Shown here piece after piece: positions 21,613 to 29,246 of a stretch of 39,436 nt of DNA. Location: the NCBI RefSeq assembly GCF_019510245.1, contig NZ_JAEKKT010000179.1, positions 1 to 39,436 on the forward strand. The letters are read 5' to 3'. A model generated the notes under the pieces. That model was given only the letters and a program-made list of their open reading frames with translations. It had not been told where the DNA came from and made no database searches. The translations under genes were made by a program, and so were the position numbers. Numbering within the stretch: the stretch's first letter is position 1; every line of letters begins with the position of its first letter. The stretch is from Streptomyces sp. GTDB taxonomy: Bacteria; Actinomycetota; Actinomycetes; Streptomycetales; Streptomycetaceae.

Positions 21613-23142
21613 GCGCCGCAACCGGCGTACGGCCATGGCCGGTTCGGCGGAGCGTTCGGGGTGGGGCGGCGCGGGCCGGGTCCAGAGGGCGAACTCCGCG
21701 TCCCGGGGGCCGGACACCGTGCGGGGCTCGCCGTCGTCGAGGACGCGGACCGGGTGGGTGTCGTCCCAGGGCTGCCAGCCGGGGTCGCCGGTGGTGGCGA
21801 AGCTGACCCAGGCGCCGTGCATCGCGTCGGCGAGCTCCTGCGGGGCGCCCTCGCCGGCCAGCCGGGCCGACTCGGGGTCCTCCCCGGTGTCGAAGACGAA
21901 GCCCAGTTCCAGGGCGTGGCAGGCGCCGAGGCCGGGACGGTTGGAGGGCCAGGCGAACTCGTAGAGGTGGGAGGAACCGGGGCGGGCCTCGGCCAGCCGG
22001 TGCAGTGGGAGGCGGAGCAGGTGGTCGGTGACCATCTGGCCGACGGTCTCGGCGGGGCCGGCCTCGGGATGCAGGGCGCGGTAGCCGCGCGGCACCTCGT
22101 GGCCGACGTGGCAGCGGGCCATGGCGCCGGCGAGGGCGACCGGGCCGAGCCGGTCGACGTGGTCGTGCAGGCCGCCGGGGACCAGCCAGAGCCGGTACTC
22201 GTCGCGGGTCCACCCCATCAGGAGGTCGACGCCGGCCGCCGCCTCGCCGTCGAGGAGGGCCTGGAGGGGGTCACGTGGGACGAGGTCGCCGTCGACGACG
22301 ATCCCGAAGGCGGGGCCGCCGAGGACGGGGCTGCTGAGCCGGCCCACCTCCGCCTGGGTGCGCAGCAGCAGCTCGCGGTCGACCTCGGCGAAGGCCTGGG
22401 CGGTCGCGGGGACCCTGAGCCGGCCTGCCATCCGGCGGACCATGCGCCGTACCTTGTCGCGCTCCGCGGCCTCGGGCGGGCCGCTCTGCAGGACGGCCCG
22501 GCGGATCAGGCCCTGGGTCTGGGGGGCGGCGAGCAGGGCGCCGGTGCTGATGGCACCGGCGGACTGGCCGCAGAGGGTGATGCGGGCCGGGTCGCCGCCG
22601 AAGGCCGCGATGGTGTCGTGGACCCAGCGCAGGGCGGCCAGTTGGTCGCGCAGGCCGGGGTTGGGCGGGGTGTCCGGGAACAGGCCGTAGCCCTCCACGC
22701 CCAGCCGGTAGTTCAGCGAGACGAGGACGACTCCGTCCCGGGCGAACGCGTGCCCGTCGTACACCGGTACGGCCGAGGATCCCCTCGTCAGGGCACCGCC
22801 GTGCAGCCAGACCAGGACCGGGAGCCGGGCGCCGGGGCCCGGCTCCGGGGTCCATACGTTGAGGTTGAGGCAGTCGTCGCCGGGGATCACCGGGTCGGAC
22901 AGGTACTGCGCGAACGCCTGTGAGTACGGCGGTTTGGGCGCCGTCGGCCCGAAGGCGCCCGCGTCCCGGACGCCGTCCCAGGGCTCGGGCGGCACGGGCG
23001 GAAGGAACCGGTGTTTCCCGAAGGGCGGGGCGGCATAGGGGATGCCGCGGAACACGGCGACGCCGCGCTCCCACCTGCCGCGCACCGCCCCGTACGGGGT
23101 GCCGGCCACGGGCCCGGCCGCATCCCTCCGGTCTGCCGTCAT
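21586..23142 (-). CDS. Type-B carboxylesterase/lipase
   Basis: 518 residues, full length for the carboxylesterase type-B family. VFRGIPYAAPPFGKHRFLPP and GDDCLNLNVWTPE are the N-terminal family signatures. LVWLHGGALTRGS forms the oxyanion hole. TLCGQSAGAIS holds the nucleophile at Ser194. MGWTRDEYRLW should supply the acidic residue, and GACHALELGFVF the histidine. There is no signal peptide, so it is probably cytosolic. The substrate is unknown, with small esters likely. The start is ATG 23142, with GGAGGAG 11 bases upstream. The longer frame to 23247 is only the translated GTACGCCG repeat. It converges on the broken LacI gene. Confidence 0.88.
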   Translation of the reverse strand: MTADRRDAAGPVAGTPYGAVRGRWERGVAVFRGIPYAAPPFGKHRFLPPVPPEPWDGVRDAGAFGPTAPKPPYSQAFAQYLSDPVIPGDDCLNLNVWTPEPGPGARLPVLVWLHGGALTRGSSAVPVYDGHAFARDGVVLVSLNYRLGVEGYGLFPDTPPNPGLRDQLAALRWVHDTIAAFGGDPARITLCGQSAGAISTGALLAAPQTQGLIRRAVLQSGPPEAAERDKVRRMVRRMAGRLRVPATAQAFAEVDRELLLRTQAEVGRLSSPVLGGPAFGIVVDGDLVPRDPLQALLDGEAAAGVDLLMGWTRDEYRLWLVPGGLHDHVDRLGPVALAGAMARCHVGHEVPRGYRALHPEAGPAETVGQMVTDHLLRLPLHRLAEARPGSSHLYEFAWPSNRPGLGACHALELGFVFDTGEDPESARLAGEGAPQELADAMHGAWVSFATTGDPGWQPWDDTHPVRVLDDGEPRTVSGPRDAEFALWTRPAPPHPERSAEPAMAVRRLRRSVAVVRRH

Positions 23143-23172
23143 CCGCCCACCAGCTCCTCCCGCCGCGCGCCA

Positions 23173-23212
23173 GTACGCCGGTACGCCGGTACGCCGGTAC
23201 GCCGGTACGCCA
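23173..23212. repeat. Tandem repeat of GTACGCCG, five units
   Basis: Four exact copies of the 8-bp unit GTACGCCG (23173-23204) and a fifth ending in A lie 31-70 bp upstream of the esterase start. Each unit contains the palindromic core GTAC. It may vary in length by slippage and could affect esterase transcription. No matching array occurs elsewhere in the window. Confidence 0.9.
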
Positions 23213-23272
23213 AGAGCATCACATCTGCTCCCGGTATTCCGGCACACACGGCGGCCGGGCGGACACGCGCGG

Positions 23273-24095
23273 CTACTTGGCGTACATCAGGGTGCCGAAG
23301 CCGAGCTGGTCGTAACCGCCGCTGGTGGAGCCGTAGTCCCCGCCGCCGCCCTCGGGGGCGACCAGGTCGTACCACATGACGGACATGTACTTGTCGTCCA
23401 GGTACAGGCGACGGTTGTAGTGGAAGTGGATCACCGCCCACACCGGGCGGATCTCCCCCGGGAGCCGGAGCTGATCACGGTCTGGGAGGACGTGGCGCAG
23501 TTCTGCCCGGTTCCCCGGGTGTAGGTGGTGGTGCAGGGCACGTCGTCGCCGATGTTGTACTCGGCGACGTACTGGGCGGCTTTCATGAAGCGGCGGCTGT
23601 CGTACGAGTACAGGTCGTCGCCCTGGTTCCAGGCCATCTCGCAGATCGCCCCCATCTGGCCCATGCCCATGACGGTGTGCCCCTGGTCGCGGCCCGACTC
23701 CTGCCACTGACCCAGCGCGTAGCCGTCCGAGTCGGTGTACAGGTACGGCACCGCGTGCGCGATGGAGCCGTTGCCCGCGCCGGACTTGAAGTACGTGACG
23801 GCCTGGTCGTACTTGGCGCTGTCCTCGTTGAGGATCCCGATGGCCGGGACAGAGGCCATGGTGCACAGGTCCCAGTTGGCCCAGTAGTTGGTGATGCAGG
23901 CGTCGTTGTGGTTGGTCAGGAAGCTGTTGTTCATCGGGTAGAAGACGCTCGCCGGCATCTCCTGGGCGGCCGCGAGGTCGAAGCCGTCATAGTCCCGCAT
24001 CAGTTCGCACGCGTTGGCGAACTGCCGGCCGTAGATGCCGGCGGCGAGGAACCGGTCGGCGTCGCCGTCGATCGCGGTCAGCGTCGTACGAACTG
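23273..24095 (-). pseudogene. Alginate-lyase-family (PF05426-like) enzyme, 5'-truncated and frameshifted
   Basis: On the minus strand the C-terminal about 270 residues of an alginate-lyase-fold enzyme are readable: DRFLAAGIYGRQFANACELM, then ITNYWANWDLCTMASVPAIG, LGQWQESGRDQGHTVMGMGQ and CEMAWNQGDDLYSYDSRRF. Near 23460 the frame shifts and the end continues as RPVWAVIHFHYNRRLYLDD and PEGGGGDYGSTSGGYDQLGF to the stop at 23273. The signal peptide and N-terminal part (at least 150 residues) are missing beyond about 24095. Such secreted alpha/alpha-toroid lyases act on uronic acid polymers. Not functional. Confidence 0.82.
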
Positions 24096-24195
24096 GCCCG
24101 TCACTCCCTGGCCGTTGGCGTTCAGATCGACGCCCGCGCCCCGCACGGTGAAGGTGCCGTCGTCGTACGACGTACTGCCCGGCGTGGTGATCGCG

Positions 24196-24570
24196 ACCAC
24201 GCTTCACCTGGACGGAGCCAGAAGGCGAAACCCAACACGCCAGCAATGGCAGGACGGCGGCCGAACCGTCCTCGCCCTGACCACCCGGGACGAGAACGAA
24301 ACCGGCCGCGCAGCCGTACGGGAAGTCGACGCCACCGGCCCCCTCACCCTCGGCGTCACCGTGCACCGCACCGACGCCCGCTTCTGGTACGCGGCCGACG
24401 GCCTCCGCCGCCCCATCGGCCCGCCCCTCGACTTCACCCGCCTCTCCGACGACCACGGCACCCGCCTCCGCTTCACGGGAGCAATGGCCGCGATCCACGC
24501 CGTGGACCTCGTCGACGCGTCCTTCACCGCGGACTTCACCGATTTCCGGGGCACCTGCACGACCGGATAG
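24196..24570 (+). pseudogene. 3' remnant of a GH43 beta-xylosidase/arabinofuranosidase (C-terminal domain)
   Basis: The plus strand encodes about 120 residues of a beta-sandwich: GRTVLALTTRDENETGRAA, GPLTLGVTVHRTDARFWYAA, PIGPPLDFTRLSDDHGTRLR and FTGAMAAIHAVDLVDASFTA, ending at 24570. This is the concanavalin-like C-terminal domain of GH43 beta-xylosidases (GH43_C2). The catalytic propeller is absent. The preceding about 100 bp (24095-24195) belong to neither neighbour. On the minus strand they read TTPGSTSYDDGTFTVRGAG, another beta-rich fragment I cannot assign. Both this gene and the lyase remnant lost their 5' parts here. Confidence 0.72.
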
Positions 24571-24662
24571 CCGCATCCGTCCTGTTCGAAGTTTCGAAAG
24601 TCCCGCCCCCGAAGATCCCGCGATTTCCCAGGTCTTCACGCCGTGTTGAGGCGCACCTATCG

Positions 24663-24678
24663 TAGGAAGCGCTTACTG
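24663..24678. promoter_or_regulatory. Candidate autoregulatory operator of the LacI gene
   Basis: TAGGAAGCGCTTACTG is centred on the same AAGCGCTT core (24667-24674) as the site at 12016. It lies about 115 bp upstream of the intact LacI gene and downstream of the GH43 remnant. Confidence 0.55.
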
Positions 24679-24793
24679 TGCGGCTTGCACGCAGACCGCG
24701 GAAGCAGCGTTGGTCGCAACTTTCGTCGGTTTCGTTGGCCCAAGGGCGGGCCGGAGAGGCGGGTTCCCCATGGTCCGTGCCGGAGGTACGAGC

Positions 24794-25834
24794 GTGGCGG
24801 CGGCCGGTCCGACGCTGGCGGTCGTGGCCCGCGAGGCGGGCGTCTCCGTACCGACCGCGTCGAAGGTGGTGAACGGCCGAGACGACGTGGCCCCCGAGAC
24901 CCGCCGCCGCGTCACCGAGGCCCTCGAACGGCTCGGCTACGTCCGCAGACCCCGCTTCGACGCGACGAAGGCCCCCACCCTGATCGACCTGGTCGTGCAG
25001 ACGCTCGACAGCTCGTGGTCGGGCGCGGTGCTGCACGGGGTGGAGGAGGCGGCGCACGAGGCGGGCCTGGAGGTCATCGTGTCGGCGGGGCCGGCCCGGA
25101 CGCGGGCCGGCCGCCCGGAGCGCGGCTGGCTGGACAAGCTCACCGCGCGCGGTTCCTCCGGCGTGCTGTTCAACCTGGCCGAGCTGACCCAGGCGCAGTA
25201 CGCCTGGCTGGAGCACCACCGGATCCCGTACGTACTGATCGACCCGGTCCACGAGCCCCCGGCGGGCGTGGTCTCCGTCGGGGCGGCGAACTGGCAGGGC
25301 GGGGTCACCGCGACCGAGCACCTGCTCGCGCTCGGCCACGAGCGGATCGCGGTGATCGCCGGCAACCGGCGCCGGATGTGCAGCGGCGCCCGGGTGTCCG
25401 GCTACCGCGCGGCGCTCGCCTCGGCGGGGCAGCGGCCGCATGCCGAGTACGTACGGCACGCGGGCTTCGACGAGGACACGGCCCGGCACCGCATGCACGA
25501 GCTGCTGGACCTGCCGGAGCCGCCGACCGCCGTGTTCGCCTGCTCGGACCGGATGGCGCTCGGGGTGTACGCGGCACTGGCCGAGCGCGGGCTGCGGGTG
25601 CCGGACGACATCAGTGTGGTCGGCTTCGACGACCTGCCCGAGGCCCGCTGGGGCACCCCGGCGCTGACCACGGTCCGCCAGCCGCTCTCGGAGATGGCGG
25701 CGACGGCGCTGCGGCTGCTCGTGCGGATGATGCAGGGGGACCGCCCGGAGGGCACCCGGACGGAGCTGTCGACCAGGCTGGTGGAGCGGGCGAGTACGGC
25801 GGCACCGGCGGCCCGTTCGGCCGTACGACGGTGA
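24794..25834 (+). CDS. LacI-family transcriptional regulator, sugar-utilisation type
   Basis: 346 residues. The N-terminal helix-turn-helix reads LAVVAREAGVSVPTASKVVN, followed by the hinge GRDDVAPETRRRVTEALERL. The periplasmic-binding-protein-like effector domain runs from about residue 65 to 325, with SGVLFNLAELTQAQYAWLEH, LALGHERIAVIAGNRRRMCS, TAVFACSDRMALGVYAALAE and VVGFDDLPEARWGTPALTTV. GTG 24794 is preferred because GGAGG is exactly 7 bases upstream. ATG 24770 is a possible alternative. The recognition helix (VPTASK) is of the XylR/CebR-like Streptomyces subgroup. AAGCGCTT-type boxes before itself and before the rhamnogalacturonan lyase and galactanase suggest it represses those secreted enzymes. 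Confidence 0.92.
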   Translation: MAAAGPTLAVVAREAGVSVPTASKVVNGRDDVAPETRRRVTEALERLGYVRRPRFDATKAPTLIDLVVQTLDSSWSGAVLHGVEEAAHEAGLEVIVSAGPARTRAGRPERGWLDKLTARGSSGVLFNLAELTQAQYAWLEHHRIPYVLIDPVHEPPAGVVSVGAANWQGGVTATEHLLALGHERIAVIAGNRRRMCSGARVSGYRAALASAGQRPHAEYVRHAGFDEDTARHRMHELLDLPEPPTAVFACSDRMALGVYAALAERGLRVPDDISVVGFDDLPEARWGTPALTTVRQPLSEMAATALRLLVRMMQGDRPEGTRTELSTRLVERASTAAPAARSAVRR

Positions 25835-25864
25835 CCACGCCCTTCTCAAGATCGTTTCCAGGGC

Positions 25865-26071
25865 ATGAAACTCACCCTGCGCACCACTGCGGCCCTCGCT
25901 CTGGCCGCAGCCGCCGTGACCACGGCCCTGGGCACCGCCCGGGCCTCGACCCTGACGGTCGCCCCGGCCCAGCACCACGCCACGGTGGCCGCCACCCCGA
26001 CCGACGAGCACGACCCGAAGGAGGACGTGGAGCTGGACGAGAACGGCCGGCCCGACCTGAACGAGGACTGA
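25865..26071 (+). CDS. Small secreted acidic protein of unknown function
   Basis: 68 residues. MKLTLRTTAALALAAAAV is a signal peptide core, with a probable cut at ARA-STL (about residue 27). The mature peptide of about 40 residues is hydrophilic and acidic at its end (DEHDPKEDVELDENGRPDL). It has no cysteine and no recognised domain. The ribosome site is weak (CCAGGGC directly before ATG), so expression is uncertain. It lies 30 bp after the LacI gene on the same strand and before a hairpin repeat that could terminate both. Confidence 0.55.
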   Translation: MKLTLRTTAALALAAAAVTTALGTARASTLTVAPAQHHATVAATPTDEHDPKEDVELDENGRPDLNED

Positions 26072-26072
26072 G

Positions 26073-26160
26073 GCGCCCCGAAGGGGCATGGTGGTGACCC
26101 CCGGCCGAAGGCCGGGGGAGGAACTGCGCGACCAGCCACAACGGTCCCGCAGTTCCCCAC
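26073..26160 (+). repeat. Dispersed Streptomyces intergenic repeat, copy 2, with hairpins
   Basis: GCCCC-GAA-GGGGC (26075-26087) and the stronger CCCCCGGCC-GAA-GGCCGGGGG (26098-26118) stem-loops are followed by GAGGAACTGCGCGACCAGCC and ACAACGGTCCCGCAG. The unit recurs at 21011 (inverted), 29917 and in variant form at 32976. It is at the 3' ends of convergent genes here. Confidence 0.75.
26098..26118. terminator. Stem-loop terminator within repeat copy 2
   Basis: A 9-bp GC stem with a GAA loop lies between the converging small-protein genes ending at 26071 (+) and 26198 (-). Confidence 0.6.
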
Positions 26161-26197
26161 CGGCCCGAACGGCCCGTCCGGCCCGTCCGGCGCTCGC

Positions 26198-26452
26198 TCA
26201 GTCGTCGTTCTGACGCGGCTCCCCCATCAACGCCTGGATCGCGTCCACGGCGCTGCCGTCGTGGTCGCTGCCGGCCGTCCCTCTCCCGGCCTGGACGTTG
26301 GCCGTGCGGTCCACCTCCAGGATGGAGTCCGCGTGGGAGTTGTCGAGCACGGTGATCAGGCTCCCGCCCGCACAGGCCGGTCCCGCGCTCCCGCCCAGCA
26401 GGGCCGCGGCGACCACCACGGCCGCCCGCAGCCGCACCCCCGCGTTCGTCAC
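26198..26452 (-). CDS. Small secreted protein translationally coupled to a PEP-mutase-family gene
   Basis: 84 residues from GTG 26452, which overlaps the TGA of the upstream gene by 4 bp (GTGA). The N-terminus is a signal peptide (RLRAAVVVAAALLGGSAGPA, cut near ACA-GG). The mature part of about 55 residues reads SLITVLDNSHADSILEVDR and ends with acidic GEPRQNDD. No known domain is seen and it has no cysteine after the signal. The overlap shows co-translation with the isocitrate-lyase/PEP-mutase-like enzyme, which is odd because that enzyme is cytosolic. Confidence 0.6.
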   Translation of the reverse strand: MTNAGVRLRAAVVVAAALLGGSAGPACAGGSLITVLDNSHADSILEVDRTANVQAGRGTAGSDHDGSAVDAIQALMGEPRQNDD

Positions 26453-27315
26453 ACGCCCACGCCCTGGGGCTCGTCGAGCCGTTCCCGGGCGATGTTGCGC
26501 TCCAGCAGGGTGGTGGAGGCCTTGACGCCCACGCCACTGGCCGCGTCGACCGACGGCAGCCGGCCGTCCGCGGACTTCAGCTCGTTCAGCGCCAGGTCCA
26601 TCGCCTCGTGCGCGGCGAACAGACAGGGCGTGGAGTAGATCGCGACGTCGACGCCGAGTTCGTCCAGCTCGGTGAGCGAGAGCCGGGGCGACTTGCCGCC
26701 GGCGATCTGGTTGAAGAGCAGCGGTTTGTCGCCGACGACCTTGCGGATACGGCGGATCCACTCCTCGCTGCGCACCCCGTCGACGAGGATCACGTCGGCG
26801 TCGGTGGCGGCGAGCCGCTCCGCGCGGTGCAGGATGTCGTGCTCGTCGGTGGCGTCCGTACGGGCCACGACCACCAGGTCCTGGCGGGTCTCCAGGACCC
26901 TCTCCAGCTTCTCCAGGTACTCCTCCAGCGGCAGTACCTGCTTGCCGTCGGCGTGCCCGCAGCGGCGCGGCCGCTTCTGGTCCTCCAGGATCACCCCGGA
27001 GGCGCCGATCCGCTCCAGTCCCTCCACGACGTGGCAAGCGACCTCGGGGTCGACGTAGCCGTCGTCGATGTCGACGAGGAGATGGTGGTGCGGGAACGCG
27101 CCCCGCAGCCGCTGGACGAAGGCCACCATGTCGGGCCAGGCGATGAACCCGATGTCCGGCAGGCCGTAGTACGAGGCGGCGAAGCCGAAGCCCGAGACGA
27201 ACATCCCGTCGTAGTGTTTGGCAGCGATCGACGCCGAGTACATGTCGTACACGCCGATCAGCGGGGTGGTCCCCGGCCCGGCGATCTGCTCGCGCAGCTT
27301 CTTCCCGTAAGTCAA
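26449..27315 (-). CDS. Isocitrate lyase/PEP mutase superfamily enzyme
   Basis: 288 residues forming a TIM barrel of the ICL/PEP-mutase family. IGVYDMYSASIAAKHYDGMF is at the start. VDIDDGYVD holds the Mg-binding aspartates, GVILEDQKRPRRCGH matches the (methyl)isocitrate lyase loop signature (K/R-R/K-C-G-H), and VVVARTDATDEHD and PLLFNQIAGGKSP follow. The Cys in RCGH points to C-C bond cleavage of a 2-alkylmalate or isocitrate-like acid rather than phosphonate formation. No phosphonopyruvate decarboxylase gene is near. The start is TTG 27315 (MTYGKKLREQ) with GGAGGAG 7 bases upstream. The longer frame to 27387 lacks a good site. It is followed by a coupled small secreted protein. Confidence 0.85.
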   Translation of the reverse strand: MTYGKKLREQIAGPGTTPLIGVYDMYSASIAAKHYDGMFVSGFGFAASYYGLPDIGFIAWPDMVAFVQRLRGAFPHHHLLVDIDDGYVDPEVACHVVEGLERIGASGVILEDQKRPRRCGHADGKQVLPLEEYLEKLERVLETRQDLVVVARTDATDEHDILHRAERLAATDADVILVDGVRSEEWIRRIRKVVGDKPLLFNQIAGGKSPRLSLTELDELGVDVAIYSTPCLFAAHEAMDLALNELKSADGRLPSVDAASGVGVKASTTLLERNIARERLDEPQGVGV

Positions 27316-27475
27316 GGTCCGGCTCCTCCTGTGGGTGGGTGGCGCGGCGGCACGACCGGCCTCCGCGTCTCTGCAGCCCTTTGCCAAGACAAGAGCATCT
27401 CTAGATACGCACGTGACTATCTCCGTGCGCGACCTTTACTCACCCCAATGGCGGATCCGGTTCACCGGAGAAACG

Positions 27476-28126
27476 TCACTGGACCAGCCGTGCGGCCCAG
27501 GCGAGACCCCCGTGGAGGTGGGCCAGGAAGCCGGAATCCCGGTAGGCCTCCCGGGCGTGCCCCAGAGCGGTGTAGAACACCCGTCCGGCCCCCTGCTCGC
27601 GGCACCAGGCCAGGGGATGGTCGTCCCCCATCCCACCGCCTTCGTACGACCCCTCGTCGGCACGCAGCAGGACCCGCACCCGGCCGCGCGGGCTCTCGCG
27701 GAAGTCGTACCACTCGTCCGTGAAGTCCCAGACGGCAGGCAGGTGCCGGGTCGCGGGGTGGTCGGGGTCCTCGACGAGCACCCGGCCGGGCTGGTACCGC
27801 GGATGGCGGTCGAAGCGGGCGCCGAGGAGTTCGCCGTAGTACGGCCAGTCGTACTCCGTGCAGGCCGCCGCGTGCACGCCGGCGAAGCCGCCGCCCGCCG
27901 CCACGTAGGCGGCGAGCCGCGCACGCCCGGCCGGGGTCAGTATCTCGCCGCTGGTGGAGAGGAAGACGACGGCCGCGTACCCGTCGAGGGGTTGTTCGAG
28001 GGCGGCCGGGTCCTCGGTGGCGTCGACCTCGACTCCGGCGACCTCCCGTACGGCCGCGACGGCGTCGGGGATGGAGTCGTGGCGGTAGCCGGTGGTGCGG
28101 GTGTGGACGAGCAGTCGAGGGGCCAT
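27476..28126 (-). CDS. ThuA-like glutamine-amidotransferase-fold protein
   Basis: 216 residues from ATG 28126. RLLVHTRTTGYRHDSIPDAV, YAAVVFLSTSGEILTPAGR, GGGFAGVHAAACTEYDWPYY and YTALGHAREAYRDSGFLAHL are the standard blocks of the ThuA (trehalose utilisation) family, which has a class-I amidotransferase-like fold but generally no true catalytic Cys-His pair. Members are linked to sugar metabolism by context only. The lipoprotein gene ends 31 bp upstream on the same strand, so the two may be co-transcribed. A 160-bp gap separates it from the PEP-mutase-like gene. Confidence 0.87.
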   Translation of the reverse strand: MAPRLLVHTRTTGYRHDSIPDAVAAVREVAGVEVDATEDPAALEQPLDGYAAVVFLSTSGEILTPAGRARLAAYVAAGGGFAGVHAAACTEYDWPYYGELLGARFDRHPRYQPGRVLVEDPDHPATRHLPAVWDFTDEWYDFRESPRGRVRVLLRADEGSYEGGGMGDDHPLAWCREQGAGRVFYTALGHAREAYRDSGFLAHLHGGLAWAARLVQ

Positions 28127-28157
28127 GCCCGCATGATCGGCCACGGCCGGGGCCGGC

Positions 28158-28703
28158 TCAATAACCCGGCGTCGGCACGCTGTTGTCGGGCGGGCCGCCG
28201 TCGCCGTTGGTCGGCAGGTCACCACGCTGCACCGGCTGGTCGTCGGTGAAGGCCGGGTCGGGGGCGGGCAGCAGGGTGTCGAGTTCGGCGGCGGTGGGGC
28301 GGTGGACGGCGCGCAGCGCCTTGCCCAGCACTGCGCCGGAGACCCCGCCCTCGCCCTCCAGCCACACCACGCAGTCCTTCTCCGACACCTCGTACTTGTG
28401 CTGCCCCGCGTAGCGCAGGTGGTCGGTGTAGAGGTGGATGACGGCACCGGTGCGGTCCGTGTACGCGGCGGAGAAGCCGTCGTCGCCCTGTACGCCGACG
28501 GACTGCTGGGCGAGGGTGAAGCCCGGCGCGCCGGTGACGTAGACCAACTCCGGGTCCATGCCCAACGCCTTCGCCTTGGCGGCGAGTTCGGCCGGGTCCG
28601 CGGGCTTGCCCGAGTCCGCGGAGCCCGCCTTCTCGGTTCCGCACCCGGTGAGCAGGGCGGCGGCGAGCAACAGGGTCGGCAGGACGCGCACGGCACGGAT
28701 CAT
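28158..28703 (-). CDS. Lipoprotein of unknown function
   Basis: 181 residues from ATG 28703. The signal peptide MIRAVRVLPTLLLAAALLTG is followed by Cys21 in the lipobox LLTGC, so the mature protein is lipid-anchored outside the membrane. The body (DPELVYVTGAPGFTLAQQSV, FSAAYTDRTGAVIHLYTDHL) is of mixed alpha/beta character and resembles uncharacterised Streptomyces membrane lipoproteins. It has one further cysteine (EKDCVVWLEG). The C-terminal 25 residues are low-complexity. No catalytic motif is seen. It probably forms a unit with the ThuA-like gene 31 bp downstream. Confidence 0.8.
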   Translation of the reverse strand: MIRAVRVLPTLLLAAALLTGCGTEKAGSADSGKPADPAELAAKAKALGMDPELVYVTGAPGFTLAQQSVGVQGDDGFSAAYTDRTGAVIHLYTDHLRYAGQHKYEVSEKDCVVWLEGEGGVSGAVLGKALRAVHRPTAAELDTLLPAPDPAFTDDQPVQRGDLPTNGDGGPPDNSVPTPGY

Positions 28704-28847
28704 GCGCCCATCGTGCCGCACAGGCGTTCCACAGGAGAGCGGTTTTTTCAGCGCCCCGAGACCCAGTGCTCCACCGCTCACCCGGAGCCCCGGCCGGGTG
28801 ACCGATTCCTTCAAGACCGGCGACCGGCCGCCGCCTACGGTGACGGC

Positions 28848-29246
28848 ATGACTCCACGATTCGCCGTGCTCGGTCTCGTCAGCTCCGACCTGGCCGCCTC
28901 CCTCGCCTTCTACCGCCGCCTGGGCCTGGAGTTCCCGCCGGGCGCCGAGGACCAGCCACACGTCGAGGCGGAGCTGCCCGGCGGGCTCACCCTGGCCCTG
29001 GACACCGAGGAGACGATCCGCTCCTTCCACCCGGCCTGGCGCCCGCCCACCGCCGGCGGCCGCGCGGCACTCGCCTTCCGCTGCGACTCCCCCGCCGAGG
29101 TCGACGCGCTCTACGACGACCTGGTCGGCGCCGGTCACCACGGCGAGCTCAAGCCCTGGGACGCGTTCTGGGGCCAGCGGTACGCCACCGTGCACGACCC
29201 CGACGGCAACGGCGTCGACCTGTTCGCCCCGCTACCCGCCGAGTAG
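28848..29246 (+). CDS. VOC/glyoxalase-superfamily protein
   Basis: 132 residues with two beta-alpha-beta-beta-beta modules of the vicinal oxygen chelate fold. VLGLVSSDLAASLAFYRRLG forms module one, and GHHGELKPWDAFWGQRYATV with HDPDGNGVDLFAP forms module two, ending in the usual D-P-D-G-N motif. The function could be a lyase, dioxygenase-like or antibiotic-binding activity and cannot be told from sequence. A TACGGT hexamer lies 6 bp before ATG 28848 without a ribosome site, suggesting leaderless translation. Its end overlaps the convergent AraC-type gene by 15 bp. Confidence 0.85.
   Translation: MTPRFAVLGLVSSDLAASLAFYRRLGLEFPPGAEDQPHVEAELPGGLTLALDTEETIRSFHPAWRPPTAGGRAALAFRCDSPAEVDALYDDLVGAGHHGELKPWDAFWGQRYATVHDPDGNGVDLFAPLPAE

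Noticed and set aside
23173..23212. Short CRISPR-like array
   Set aside because: 8-bp units without spacers and no cas genes. It is a simple tandem repeat.
26449..27315. Phosphonate biosynthesis (PEP mutase)
   Set aside because: The EDQ..RRCGH loop fits (iso)citrate-type lyases, and no phosphonopyruvate decarboxylase or other phosphonate gene is present.
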